64,000 bases of DNA from CAVSRC01 sp963781775 (GCA_963781775.1 CAWAHE010000014.1:186001-250000), one strand, 5' to 3'. Shown: positions 25,995 to 34,681, counted from the first letter of the stretch. Notes: generated from the sequence alone by a model not told the origin. Program-made: numbers and translations.

Positions 25995-26836
25995 TGCCAG
26001 ATCCCGTCGGGGTGACCCGCAACGGTCACCGGACTTTCTTCAAGTGGCACCGCGCGCGGCGCCGCGCGTCCGATCCGGTGTTCACCGGCAAGCGCATCCT
26101 CGAAGGCATGGCGCTGGGCGCCCGGGTCGAGGTCGATCTGGTGGTTCATGGCGAGCACGGCTTCGCGGTCCTCCATGATCACCTCTCGATCGCGCGGGAA
26201 ACGACCGGCCGGGGGGCCGCCGCCGACCACACTGCCGACGCGTTGCGCGCCCTGCATCTGCGCGGCAACGACGGGGCGCCGATCGCCGACCACGTGATGC
26301 TGCTGGAGGATCTCTGCGCGCTGCTGGCGAAGAGCCCGCCCCATCCCGGCGCCCTGCTGCAGCTGGACTACAAGGAGAACCAGGGCGCGCTCGGCCCGAA
26401 TACCATCGCATCCTTCGCGCGGATCGTCTCGCCGGTGGCCGGAAACATGATCCTTTCCTCCGGCGAGGCCGAATCCGTGCGGCTGCTGACCGAGGCGACG
26501 CCGGGCCTGCGCGTCGGCTACGACCCCTGCCACGGGGACGCCGTGCCGGAACTCGCCAGGACACGCGACTTCGCCGGCTTCACGGCGCAGGCGATCGCAG
26601 CCTCGCCGAAAGCCGAGATGATCTATCTCGCCTATCCGATCGTCCTCGACGCGGCCGACGCCGGGTTCGACATCGTCGCCGCGTTTCACGCCGCCGCGCG
26701 CGCCGTCGATGCCTACACGCTCAAGACTGCCGACGCGGCAACCCGCCCGACGGCAGAGCGGCTGGTCGAGCTGAAGGTGGACCAGATCACCACCGACGAT
26801 CCGGAAGGGCTCGCCGCATTGTTGGGAGACGGCTGA
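25994..26836 (+). CDS. Divergent glycerophosphodiester phosphodiesterase family protein
   Basis: This is a 280-residue cytoplasmic GDPD-fold TIM barrel without a signal peptide. The family HR(G) start is present as His19-Arg20-Ala21. The metal-binding pair is at ARVEVDLVVHGEHG (Glu46, Asp48), with LHDH at His61-Asp62-His63, the TTGRG segment and LQLDYKE. The Gly-to-Ala change and the reshaped segment where PENT is usual make it a divergent member. It is sandwiched by 1-4 bp overlaps between an importer ATPase and an inositol-monophosphatase-like gene. I infer that it splits an imported glycerophosphodiester such as glycerophosphoinositol. Confidence 0.82.
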   Translation: MPDPVGVTRNGHRTFFKWHRARRRASDPVFTGKRILEGMALGARVEVDLVVHGEHGFAVLHDHLSIARETTGRGAAADHTADALRALHLRGNDGAPIADHVMLLEDLCALLAKSPPHPGALLQLDYKENQGALGPNTIASFARIVSPVAGNMILSSGEAESVRLLTEATPGLRVGYDPCHGDAVPELARTRDFAGFTAQAIAASPKAEMIYLAYPIVLDAADAGFDIVAAFHAAARAVDAYTLKTADAATRPTAERLVELKVDQITTDDPEGLAALLGDG

Positions 26837-27663
26837 TGGCCGAGGACTACAAGGCAATTCTTGCCGAGATGGTCGCGGTGGCGCGCGACGCCGGCGCGCT
26901 GACGCTCGGCCATTTCAAGCGCTTCCGCGACCTCGAGATCGGCATCAAGGGCCCGGCGGATTTCGTCTCCGACGCCGACAAGGAGTCGGAACAGCTGATC
27001 CGCAAGCGGCTGTTCGCGCGCTGGCCCGACTGGAGCTTCACCGGCGAGGAGTTTCCGCCGGTCGACGGCGCCGACAAGGAGCACCGCTGGCTGGTCGACC
27101 CGATCGACGGCACGACCAACTTCATCAACGGACAGCACTACACGATCTCGATCGCGCTCCGCCGTGGTAACGAGACCGTGTGCGGCGCGCTCTACAATCC
27201 GGTCGCCGACGAGATGTTCACGGCCGTCAAAGGCGGCGGCGCCTTCCTCAATGGCGAGCGGCTCGCGGTCAGCGCGAGAAGCGACATCGGCCTCATGGCC
27301 GTGGGCACGAGCATCCCCACGAACAACCGCTTCACCTTCGACGGCTTCTACGAGCGCCTTGAACAGATCCGCCTGCCCATCGGCATCGTCACCACCATCG
27401 GCAGTTCGGCCAATTCCTGCGCCTATGTCGCTTGCGGCCGGCTGACCGGCTATTTCGAGGAATCCGGCCTGGTCGACTGGGCGGTCGGCGTTCTGCTCGT
27501 GCAGGAAGCCGGTGGCATCGTCACCGACTGGTGGGGGCGCGGGCCGGAGGTGTACGAAAAGACTGGCTGCGTCATCGCCGCCAATCCGGCGACGCACGCC
27601 TACCTCCTCGACAAGCTCAAGGACGCGCCGATGAAGAACGAGAAACACAAGAAGGCGATCTAG
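26836..27663 (+). CDS. Inositol monophosphatase family protein
   Basis: This is a 275-residue Mg-dependent phosphatase of the IMPase/SuhB superfamily. The metal-site motifs are TGEEFPP (Glu71, Glu72), DPIDGTTNF (Asp88, Asp91) and the second-domain VDWAVGVLLVQEAGGIVTDW. The gene overlaps the GDPD gene by 1 bp. IMPases accept inositol-1-phosphate as well as other sugar phosphates and 3'-phosphonucleotides. Here the company of a glycerophosphodiesterase and an IolR-like operator points to release of free myo-inositol for IolG. The KNEKHKKAI tail is a short basic extension. Confidence 0.9.
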   Translation: MAEDYKAILAEMVAVARDAGALTLGHFKRFRDLEIGIKGPADFVSDADKESEQLIRKRLFARWPDWSFTGEEFPPVDGADKEHRWLVDPIDGTTNFINGQHYTISIALRRGNETVCGALYNPVADEMFTAVKGGGAFLNGERLAVSARSDIGLMAVGTSIPTNNRFTFDGFYERLEQIRLPIGIVTTIGSSANSCAYVACGRLTGYFEESGLVDWAVGVLLVQEAGGIVTDWWGRGPEVYEKTGCVIAANPATHAYLLDKLKDAPMKNEKHKKAI

Positions 27664-27668
27664 CGCAC

Positions 27669-28766
27669 ATGACCCAACTTCGCGTCGGAATCGTTGGCGG
27701 CGGCCTCATCGCGCAGGTCGAGCACCTGCCCAATCTGATCGCCCTGCCGGAGCGCTTTCGGGTCGTCGGGATCGCCGATCCCTCGCTCAAGGTCCGGTCG
27801 CACCTTGCCGAGCGATACGACATCGCAGCGTTCGAGAGCGCGGAGGCGCTGCTCGCCGAACCGCTCGATTGCGTCGTGATCGCAACACCCGATGCCTACC
27901 ACGCCGACCTCATCGTGGCTGCGCTCGGCCGCGGACTGCACGTCTTCTGCGAGAAGCCGCTTTGCTACGCGGTCGCGGACGCGCAACGCATCATCGCGGC
28001 GCGCGACCGCGCCGGCCGGATCGTGCAGGTCGGCTATATGAAGCGCTTCGATCCCGCCTATCTGGCGCTCCGCGACATCCTCGCCAAGCGGTCGGGGCCG
28101 GTGCGAGCCGTCAACGTCGACGTGGTCGATTCCGACGCCTGGGCTTATGTCGCGCATCGCGACCTGATCCAGCCCGACGATGTCGCGCCTGCGCTGATCG
28201 CCGAGAACGGCGCGCGCCGCGCCGAACAGGTCACCGCCGCGCTCGGCTTCAAGCCTGACGCGGCCGGCTTCAAAGGATTCGCGGGACCATACTGCTCAAG
28301 CATCGTGCACGACCTCAACCTCGTGCAGGGCCTGCTGGACGCCATCGACACTGAGATGGGGGCGCCCATCGGCGCCGCCTTCATCAATGGCGACACCGGC
28401 GGTTTCCTGTCGGCAAAGCTGACGCCGGGCGATGCCGTCGTCGCCATGACCTGGGTCGCCGCGCCCAAGGTCGCCTACTATTCCGAGCGCATCAGCCTCG
28501 TGTTCGAGGACGCCGTTTACGAGCTGCGCTTTCCCTCGCCCTATCTCAACCACCAGCCAACGGAATTCATCGAGCGGCGCTCGGATGGGCACCACCTCGC
28601 CGAAATCCATCACCGGCCGTCCTATGCCGAACCGTTCGTCGAGGAGCTGAAGGCCTGGCACGCGGCCATCGTCGACGGCGGCGCCGTCGTCAACACCGTC
28701 GAGCAGGCAGAAACCGACATGGGGCTGCTCGCGACCTTCGCGCGCCTTGCCCTGTCGCGCGCGTGA
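27669..28766 (+). CDS. Gfo/Idh/MocA family oxidoreductase
   Basis: This is a 365-residue NAD(P)-dependent dehydrogenase with Rossmann motif GIVGGGLIAQVEHLPNL and CEKPLCYAVADAQ carrying the catalytic Lys. It differs from IolG in length and in its C-terminal half. It starts 5 bp after the IMPase gene and ends the operon. It may oxidise a released inositol isomer or polyol (for example scyllo- or D-chiro-inositol). The substrate cannot be read from the sequence. Confidence 0.88.
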   Translation: MTQLRVGIVGGGLIAQVEHLPNLIALPERFRVVGIADPSLKVRSHLAERYDIAAFESAEALLAEPLDCVVIATPDAYHADLIVAALGRGLHVFCEKPLCYAVADAQRIIAARDRAGRIVQVGYMKRFDPAYLALRDILAKRSGPVRAVNVDVVDSDAWAYVAHRDLIQPDDVAPALIAENGARRAEQVTAALGFKPDAAGFKGFAGPYCSSIVHDLNLVQGLLDAIDTEMGAPIGAAFINGDTGGFLSAKLTPGDAVVAMTWVAAPKVAYYSERISLVFEDAVYELRFPSPYLNHQPTEFIERRSDGHHLAEIHHRPSYAEPFVEELKAWHAAIVDGGAVVNTVEQAETDMGLLATFARLALSRA

Positions 28767-28782
28767 TCGACGGCGGCTGTCC

Positions 28783-29736
28783 TCAACCCATCCGTCGCCG
28801 GATAAGCGCGCGCACCGCGCGCAGGCGCTGAACCGCCTGCTCGACCGGATTCGTCACCCCCTGCCACGCCTCGTAATTGGCTTGCGCCGCGGTTCGGTCT
28901 CCGAGCTTCTCGAAACGTCGATATTGTTTCCAGGCCAGTTTCGAGGCCTCCCTCGCCGCATCCCGCGGGCGGAAGTCCGGAAATCGGGCGGCGAAGACCG
29001 CCGACAGGCGGCGGAGGTCGCGGATGTTTTCGGCGGTTCGCGTCAGGCGCGCCGAATCGTTGGCGGCAAAGATGCGGTAGGAGGCGAGAACCTCGCGGGA
29101 AACAACGGCTCCACATGCATGCACGACGCGCGCCCACATCTCGCGATCAGCCGTGTGCACCAGATCGGCGCGGAAGCCGCCGAGCCGCTCGTAGGCGCTG
29201 CGGCGAACCGCGACGCCGGCGAACTGGAGAGGCGTCCCGTTGAAGAACGGCGCCGTCAAATGACTGGGCGTCTCCAGCGACGGGAGACGCTTCGATACGG
29301 CGGTGATGACCGCGTCTTCATCGATGAAGAAGCAGCGGGTCGCATAGAGACCGACGCCCGGATGATCGGCGGCAAGCCTTTCGATCGCGGTGTAGAAGCC
29401 GTCCGAGACCAGATCGTCACCGTGAAGGACGTGGACAAGCTGACCGCGACTGCGGCTGAGGCATGTGTTGAAATTGGCGATCGCGCCCTCGTTCCGCGGC
29501 TTGCGGTGGAAGGCAACACGCCCGCCGCCGACCTGCCGCACGATCGCTTCGGGATCGTCGCCGGTCGACGCATCGTCGACTACCTCGATGTGCATCTCGT
29601 CCGGCCCGCGATCCTGCTGGAGCACGCTCCGCAGGGTCGCGCCCAGATAATTGGCGCAATTGAAGGTCGGGATCATCACCGACCAGAGCGGCCGGGGCTC
29701 GCCGGGCGCGACGGGCGGGATCGGCGGAGCCGTCAT
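28783..29736 (-). CDS. Family 2 glycosyltransferase
   Basis: This is a 317-residue GT-A-fold glycosyltransferase. It has WSVMIPTFNCANYLGATLRSVL at the N-terminus, the DDAST element, VLHGDDLV as the DXD-type motif, and the acceptor-side HTADREMWARV. It is soluble or peripheral, with no clear transmembrane segment. ATG 29736 is chosen as the start. The last codons of the upstream FAD oxidoreductase in its likely original frame would end there with an ATGA overlap, but as sequenced that frame runs on inside this gene. It is the last gene of the leftward glycan block and converges with the Gfo/Idh gene. Confidence 0.88.
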   Translation of the reverse strand: MTAPPIPPVAPGEPRPLWSVMIPTFNCANYLGATLRSVLQQDRGPDEMHIEVVDDASTGDDPEAIVRQVGGGRVAFHRKPRNEGAIANFNTCLSRSRGQLVHVLHGDDLVSDGFYTAIERLAADHPGVGLYATRCFFIDEDAVITAVSKRLPSLETPSHLTAPFFNGTPLQFAGVAVRRSAYERLGGFRADLVHTADREMWARVVHACGAVVSREVLASYRIFAANDSARLTRTAENIRDLRRLSAVFAARFPDFRPRDAAREASKLAWKQYRRFEKLGDRTAAQANYEAWQGVTNPVEQAVQRLRAVRALIRRRMG

Positions 29737-31234
29737 GCGGGACTCTCCACTGCGGCCCTTGCCGCCGTCTGCCTTGCCCCCAGCGCTCGTAGGGCCACGG
29801 ATGCTTGCGCGAATTGGCGTGGGCCGGATCGAAGGCGGTGATTTCCGCGCGTCCATGCAGGAGCCGCTCGACCAGTTCGACGCCCTGCATGAAGCTGTGA
29901 TCCTGGTTGCTGACCTCGTATTTCCACAGTCCGAAGCGGCCGCGTGAATGAACGTCGCGCGCCGCGAAGAAGGGCAGCACCGCGTCGAGCGTTTCGTCGC
30001 GATGGATGCCGGGCGTCGGGTAGCCATACGCGGCGCGGTAGGTCCACACCGAAACAATGTCCTCGCGGTGCTCGACGAGCTGCGTTCTGAGCGCGCCTTC
30101 GATGACGCTTTCGGCGAGGCGTTCCCGATCGACCGGCTTGTGCGGCGATTCCGAAACTTCCGCCATCAGCGACCAGTGCCGAGCCGGATCGGGAACGTTG
30201 GCGGGCGAATAGTTGCTGAAGACCGTGACCCGGTAGAACGGGCAGTCGTCCTCGGGGAAGTACATCCAGCATTTCTTGCCGAGCGTCTCCGGCGGCCGCC
30301 CGGCCAGTCCGAGCCCGACGATGTTCGAACTCGAGGAGAGGAGACCACGCCGCGCCGGTTGCTCGAACTGATGCTGGCCGGACAGGCGGATCAGTTCGGT
30401 CAAGGGAAGCGTCGAGACGAGGTGTTCGTACCGGATGGCGCTCCCGTCGGCGGTCTGAACGTGATGTCGGTCGAGATCGATGCGCACGACCTTGCGCCCA
30501 AAATGCAGCCTGGCTGCCGGCAGCCTGGCGGCGCAAGCGGCCCAGATCGCGCCCGTGCCGCCGCGTTTCGGGAAGCGGAAGGTGTTGTTGGGTCCCCAGT
30601 TCACGTCGTCCTTGGCATGGACGAGGTTGTGCAGGACGCGGGCGAGATCGGTGACGGCGACGCGCTCGCCCACCCAGGTCGCGTTCATCATTTCGGGCGG
30701 GAACGCCCAGACCTTGAAGTTGTAGGGCAGCATGAAGAGCTCAGCGATGCCGGCGCCGAAGCAGGCGTCGATCCACTCGCGGAAATTTGCCGGCCGCGGA
30801 CGCGGCGAGCGGGTGATCTCGACCAACCCCCGCAGGCACTTCTCGAGATCGTCCGCAGGCAGTCGCCGGATGTTGTTCTGGAAGGGATAGGGAATGAAGC
30901 GCTCGCGCATCCATACCCAGGACTCGCGTTCGTGATGCAGCCAGCCGTCGGCGCCGAGGAATTCGACCATGGCCTCGTCGAAATAGTCGTAGTGCGAGAA
31001 CTGGACGTGACCGCCGATGTCCCAGGTGAAGCCCTTGCCGTCGACATAGGAGGTGGCGAGGCCGCCGGCGCGGTCGGATGCCTCGAGCAGCATCCAGTCG
31101 TCGATGCCGCTCTCCTCAAGGCGGCGCGCGGCGCCGAGACCGGTCGGGCCGGCGCCAAGGATGAGGAACGTCGTCTCATGGTCCGCCCCGCCGCCCGACC
31201 GCGAGAGGTATGTGCGGGAAGAGAGCGGAAGCAT
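29417..31234 (-). CDS. FAD-dependent (amine oxidase / UDP-galactopyranose mutase-like) oxidoreductase, frameshifted 3' end
   Basis: This is a flavoprotein of the protoporphyrinogen oxidase/UGM-like superfamily, with FLILGAGPTGLGAARRLEES at the N-terminus, GGLATSYVDGKG, WDIGGHVQFSHYDYFDEAM and the C-terminal NQDHSFMQGVELVERLL. Good protein sequence stops near HPWPYERWG (about 29790). After that the frame reads an Arg-rich shadow through 320 bp of the GT2 gene. Adding one G to the run of five G's at that point would give a natural end (...AVESPA, stop at 29733) overlapping the GT2 ATG. The C-terminal roughly 110 residues as read are therefore probably artefactual or mutant. It likely acts on a nucleotide sugar or glycan precursor. 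Confidence 0.72.
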   Translation of the reverse strand: MLPLSSRTYLSRSGGGADHETTFLILGAGPTGLGAARRLEESGIDDWMLLEASDRAGGLATSYVDGKGFTWDIGGHVQFSHYDYFDEAMVEFLGADGWLHHERESWVWMRERFIPYPFQNNIRRLPADDLEKCLRGLVEITRSPRPRPANFREWIDACFGAGIAELFMLPYNFKVWAFPPEMMNATWVGERVAVTDLARVLHNLVHAKDDVNWGPNNTFRFPKRGGTGAIWAACAARLPAARLHFGRKVVRIDLDRHHVQTADGSAIRYEHLVSTLPLTELIRLSGQHQFEQPARRGLLSSSSNIVGLGLAGRPPETLGKKCWMYFPEDDCPFYRVTVFSNYSPANVPDPARHWSLMAEVSESPHKPVDRERLAESVIEGALRTQLVEHREDIVSVWTYRAAYGYPTPGIHRDETLDAVLPFFAARDVHSRGRFGLWKYEVSNQDHSFMQGVELVERLLHGRAEITAFDPAHANSRKHPWPYERWGQGRRRQGPQWRVPHDGSADPARRARRAPAALVGDDPDLQLRQLSGRDPAERAPAGSRAGRDAHRGSRRCVDRRRSRSDRAAGRRRACCLPPQAAERGRDRQFQHMPQPQSRSACPRPSR

Positions 31235-31240
31235 CCATCC

Positions 31241-32222
31241 TCACCTCGGCTCCAGCCACGGGCCGACGTCCCAACCGAGGAGATTTCCGAGCGCCACAAT
31301 GTCCTGGCGGTAGTGCGCCAAAGCCTGGTTGTACTCGTTCGGACGCATCGCGTAGGCGGGCACGCTCAACCGCTTCCGGAGCGCGTCCTTCAGCGGAGCC
31401 GGAATCACTTTGCCGACACCTGTCCGCAAAACGCCGCGCACCGCGGCGCTTTTCCGTAGTTGACCAAGCCGCGTCGGCGCAGAGTTCGCCCTCATCCCAC
31501 GCGGCGGTATCGAACGGCGTTTCAAGGTCCGAGGAACCTTCTCAGGTCCTCGAAGAATGCGTCGGGCGCGTCGCGAAGGTCCTCGTAGCGACGGATGAAC
31601 AGTTGCGAGTGGGTCGAACGCGTCGGTGTAGCGCCTGACCTGGTCTGCGTATTTGAATTGCTCCTTCAGATCCCAGCCTTCATCCCAGCCAAGCGCGATG
31701 CGTCTCCTCGCTGGCTTCGAATGCTGCGCTGAAATCGTTGAGCGGCTCCCGCCCTGAACGCCGCTTCATCATGTACATCGAGTACGCAGCTTCCACCGGA
31801 TTGCGCAGCACGATGATGATCTTGGCGTTCGGGCTGTTGGTCTTGATGTTCTCAGCAGCCCGAGTCGACAGCAGATAGCTCGGGCTGTTGTCTGCGGCGT
31901 AGGGCTCCACACTCCACCCGGAATAGAGATCGATATACTGATCGAGTTCAACGACGGAGCGGTCGAAGCCGACCTCGTCCCTCGGACCTTTCAGTTGTGG
32001 CCTCTGCCCCGGATAAGACATGAAATTTGTCTCTTTGACTGACTGGGGCACGTATATCTCGGGGTGCGCGGCAAAAAGGTAATACAGGGATGTGGTGCCG
32101 GATTTTGCGGCGCCGGCCACAAACAGGTTGGGAAATGACCTGACGTTGATCCGCGGTGAGTCCAACGTCACTTCGCTGTCTTGCCGCATCGAATTTGCCT
32201 TCGCATATTGTGCCCGCCGCAA
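31241..32222 (-). pseudogene. Sulfotransferase, broken by several frameshifts
   Basis: The N-terminal 180 residues (32222-31683) carry the PAPS-binding loop VAGAAKSGTTSLYYL and the 3'-phosphate element IIIVLRNPVEAAYSMY. The coding then moves to a second frame (ALGWDEGWDLKEQFKYADQV, about 31696 leftwards), a third (SQLFIRRYEDLRDAPDAFFE, about 31605), probably a fourth (ETPFDTAAWDEG, about 31526), and ends in frame as NSAPTRLGQLRKSA...VGPWLEPR (31241). At least three and probably four single-base shifts are needed to restore one sulfotransferase of about 320 aa. It would transfer sulfate to a surface glycan if intact. Confidence 0.8.
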
Positions 32223-32308
32223 TTCACCACCGCGGCTGAGGCCAACAACTCACATCCCAGTTGAGCGGATCGCCAGCTGCTGGAATCTCGTCTCGGCTCC
32301 ATGGCTTC

Positions 32309-33553
32309 TCAGCTCACGGCCTGCCGAAACGTCCAGTCGGCGGACGGAAGCAAGATTCCGTTCACGCCGAAGCCTTCGTAGTTCGGCGCAGGTTCGACAA
32401 CCCTGAGCGATCCGGCGCTGTGGACCAAGTCGTAGATGTCGCACGATTCGGGGCCACGCACGCTCGCCTTGACGTAGTACGAGCCGAATTGAATTGGCAG
32501 TCGGCCGAGCGAGACGGTGACCATGTTCCGTCCCTGCCCGATCGGAACCCAGCCCATCGAAGCGAAGGACGAGACTGGAAAAGTGCGCCGAACTCCGAGT
32601 GGAACAAGCCCGAGCACGATGCGGGCCGATCCAACTTCTGCCGGGATTCGACCTCGATCACCACGTCGAGCGAATCGCCGCTGCGCATCGCGGTGGCCGG
32701 CGCTCCGTCGACGAGATAGCGGATGGCGGAAATACGGATCGGCGTGCCGGCGCCGTCGCCGTTTGGCAGCGCCGTGCAGGGCGTCAGCGTCAGCGCCCGG
32801 CGCGTGCTCATAGCGCAGGATCGCTTCGTCCATGCCGCCGAGGAAACGCATCCTGCCGCCCGCCAGCACCAGACCTTTCGTGCAGGTGCGCATGAGGTCG
32901 CCGGAATTGTGCGAGACCAGGATGATGCAGACGCCATTCTCCTTGAGGGTCTTGATCCGCTCGAGGCACTTCCAGCGGAAGCGGAAATCGCCCACCGCGA
33001 GGACTTCGTCGACGAGCAAAATGTCGGGCTGGAGCGCGCTCGCCACCGCGAAACCGAGCCGCACCTGCATGCCTGAGCTGTAGCTTTGCACCGGTGAATC
33101 GATGAACTCCTCGATCTCGGCGAAATCCACGATCGAGTCGAACTTCGCGTCGATCTCCTTCTTGGACAGACCGAGGACCGAGCCGTTGACATAGACGTTC
33201 TCGCGACCGGTCAGGATCGGGTTGAAGGCGGCGCCAAGCGCGATCAGCGCCCCGACGCGGCCGCGCATCTCGATGCGCCCCCGGTCCGGCTTGATCAGAC
33301 CGTTCAGCATCTTGAGCAGCGTCGTCTTGCCGGCGCCGTTGCGACCGATGAGCCCGAGGCATTCCCCGCGGCGCACCTCGAACGAGACGTCCTCCAGCGC
33401 CCAGAACTCCTCGGCGCGCAGTTCATCGGCGGCGGAGCCGCGGCCGGAGAGATCGGCAAGGCCGTCGCGGACGCCGTACCAGAGAGATTTCCGGAGGCTC
33501 CGGCAGAATTTCTTCGCGACGCCGTCAGCGCGGATCCTCACATCGTCGCCCAT
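32309..33553 (-). CDS. Polysaccharide ABC exporter ATPase with Wzt-like C-terminal domain (two internal frameshifts likely)
   Basis: The N-terminal 250 residues from ATG 33553 form a KpsT/Wzt-type ATPase: GLIGRNGAGKTTLLKML (Walker A), YSSGMQVRLGFAVAS (signature) and ILLVDEVLAVGD (Walker B). The C-terminal part is a Wzt-type glycan-binding beta domain ending ...YEGFGVNGILLPSADWTFRQAVS. Between about 32770 and 32645 the reading frame is Arg-rich, while the adjacent frame gives good sequence (ALPNGDGAGTPIRISAIRYL...DVVIEVESRQKL). Two compensating single-base shifts seem to be present. If they are real, about 40 residues of the domain are scrambled. It pairs with the permease just upstream (11 bp). 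Confidence 0.82.
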   Translation of the reverse strand: MGDDVRIRADGVAKKFCRSLRKSLWYGVRDGLADLSGRGSAADELRAEEFWALEDVSFEVRRGECLGLIGRNGAGKTTLLKMLNGLIKPDRGRIEMRGRVGALIALGAAFNPILTGRENVYVNGSVLGLSKKEIDAKFDSIVDFAEIEEFIDSPVQSYSSGMQVRLGFAVASALQPDILLVDEVLAVGDFRFRWKCLERIKTLKENGVCIILVSHNSGDLMRTCTKGLVLAGGRMRFLGGMDEAILRYEHAPGADADALHGAAKRRRRRHADPYFRHPLSRRRSAGHRDAQRRFARRGDRGRIPAEVGSARIVLGLVPLGVRRTFPVSSFASMGWVPIGQGRNMVTVSLGRLPIQFGSYYVKASVRGPESCDIYDLVHSAGSLRVVEPAPNYEGFGVNGILLPSADWTFRQAVS

Positions 33554-33564
33554 GGTGCGGACTC

Positions 33565-34410
33565 CTAGTTGCCCATTCTGGCGATGAGGTGTGGCAGGGT
33601 GACCCGATACGCCGTCCAGAAGACCAGCAACAGGACGGCGGCGATGGCCGACGTCACAAAGAAGGCTACCGCCTGCGGCGCGGCGCCAACGGTCAGCCAG
33701 TCTCGGGTCGTATTGACCAGCGGCGTCAGCGGATTGAGCGCGGCGAACCACCCGGCGAAGCCCGATTTCGGCGTCGGATAGACGACCGGCGTCAGCAGCA
33801 TGAGAAACATGGTGATGACCGGCAGGCCCTGCTGGACGTCCTTGTAGAGCAGGCCCAGCGGCGTGATGAGCACGCCCAGCATGAGACCGAACAAGGCGAG
33901 GCCGACCAGGCCAAGCGGGAACAGAACGATGGTCGCCGGCGGAACGATGCCGTAGACCGCGAAAATGGCGGCGAGCAGCAGCAGACGGATCAACAGGCTG
34001 AGGCCGACATTGGCGAGCCCCGCCAACAGGATCGCCTCTTTGGGGAAGTTGATCCGGGTCAGCATTGCGCGGGCGACGGTGATCGTCTTCAGCGGACTGT
34101 TGAGCGCGTCGACGAAGACCTGCCAGATCACCGTCCCGACCATGGCGAAGGCGGCATAGGGAATGGGCGTCGCGCCGACCTTGACGATGCCCTGCGAATT
34201 CAGAAACGCGAAGGGCAGGGCCGACGCGAGCGGCGGAATGAACACCCACGCGTAGCCGAGCAGGCTCTGCCGGTATTGCGCCCTGAAGTCACGAAGGAAG
34301 AGCCGCCACGACAACTCGCGAGACGCGAGCAGATCCTTGAACATCGAGCGGAGAAGTCTGCCGGGATGGCGCAGCGGCGAATCCGGCGTGTAGACGACTA
34401 GATCGCTCAT
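33565..34410 (-). CDS. ABC-2 type polysaccharide export permease
   Basis: This is a 281-residue Wzm/KpsM-type permease with a cytoplasmic N-terminus, RLFLRDFRAQYRQSLLGYAWVFIPPL, and six hydrophobic segments. NPLTPLVNTTRDWL near the C-terminus is characteristic of the ABC-2 membrane domain. It is the first gene of the leftward glycan block (permease, ATPase, sulfotransferase, FAD oxidoreductase, GT2). The channel moves lipid-linked or nascent glycan across the inner membrane. Confidence 0.93.
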   Translation of the reverse strand: MSDLVVYTPDSPLRHPGRLLRSMFKDLLASRELSWRLFLRDFRAQYRQSLLGYAWVFIPPLASALPFAFLNSQGIVKVGATPIPYAAFAMVGTVIWQVFVDALNSPLKTITVARAMLTRINFPKEAILLAGLANVGLSLLIRLLLLAAIFAVYGIVPPATIVLFPLGLVGLALFGLMLGVLITPLGLLYKDVQQGLPVITMFLMLLTPVVYPTPKSGFAGWFAALNPLTPLVNTTRDWLTVGAAPQAVAFFVTSAIAAVLLLVFWTAYRVTLPHLIARMGN

Positions 34411-34681
34411 CCGCGCAGGACCCCTCTCCGCTGCATCGCAACATAATCAAGCGGCGGAAAGTGGCATTCCAATGGCGCATGGTTGACGACGCGAAGGCAA
34501 ACGCCTCAATCGACGTCAATGCAAATTTGATGCGATTGCGAAATGACGCCGCGATGGCGGACGCACGGCGCGTTGCTTGCGCCCATCGGCGATGATGCAT
34601 CGATCCCGCATCGGTTGGCGGAGGCGGAGAATCCAAGTACCAAACGTCTTCCGCCGCCGACAGCCCAGAGAGAGGTCATCC
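34411..34681. other. Divergent intergenic region, no gene seen
   Basis: These 271 bp separate the exporter permease and formaldehyde dehydrogenase starts, which are divergent, so both promoters should lie here. I see no strong dyad. A ribosome binding site, AGAGAGG, precedes ATG 34682. Confidence 0.35.

Noticed and set aside
29948..31459. Plus-strand open frame of 503 codons over the FAD oxidoreductase
   Set aside because: The minus strand has the GAGPTG motif and family-like sequence; the plus frame has none.
33565..34249. Extension of the exporter ATPase frame upstream of 33553 to give 646 aa
   Set aside because: The extra 232 residues are an Arg-rich shadow of the permease gene; ATG 33553 starts a normal ATPase.
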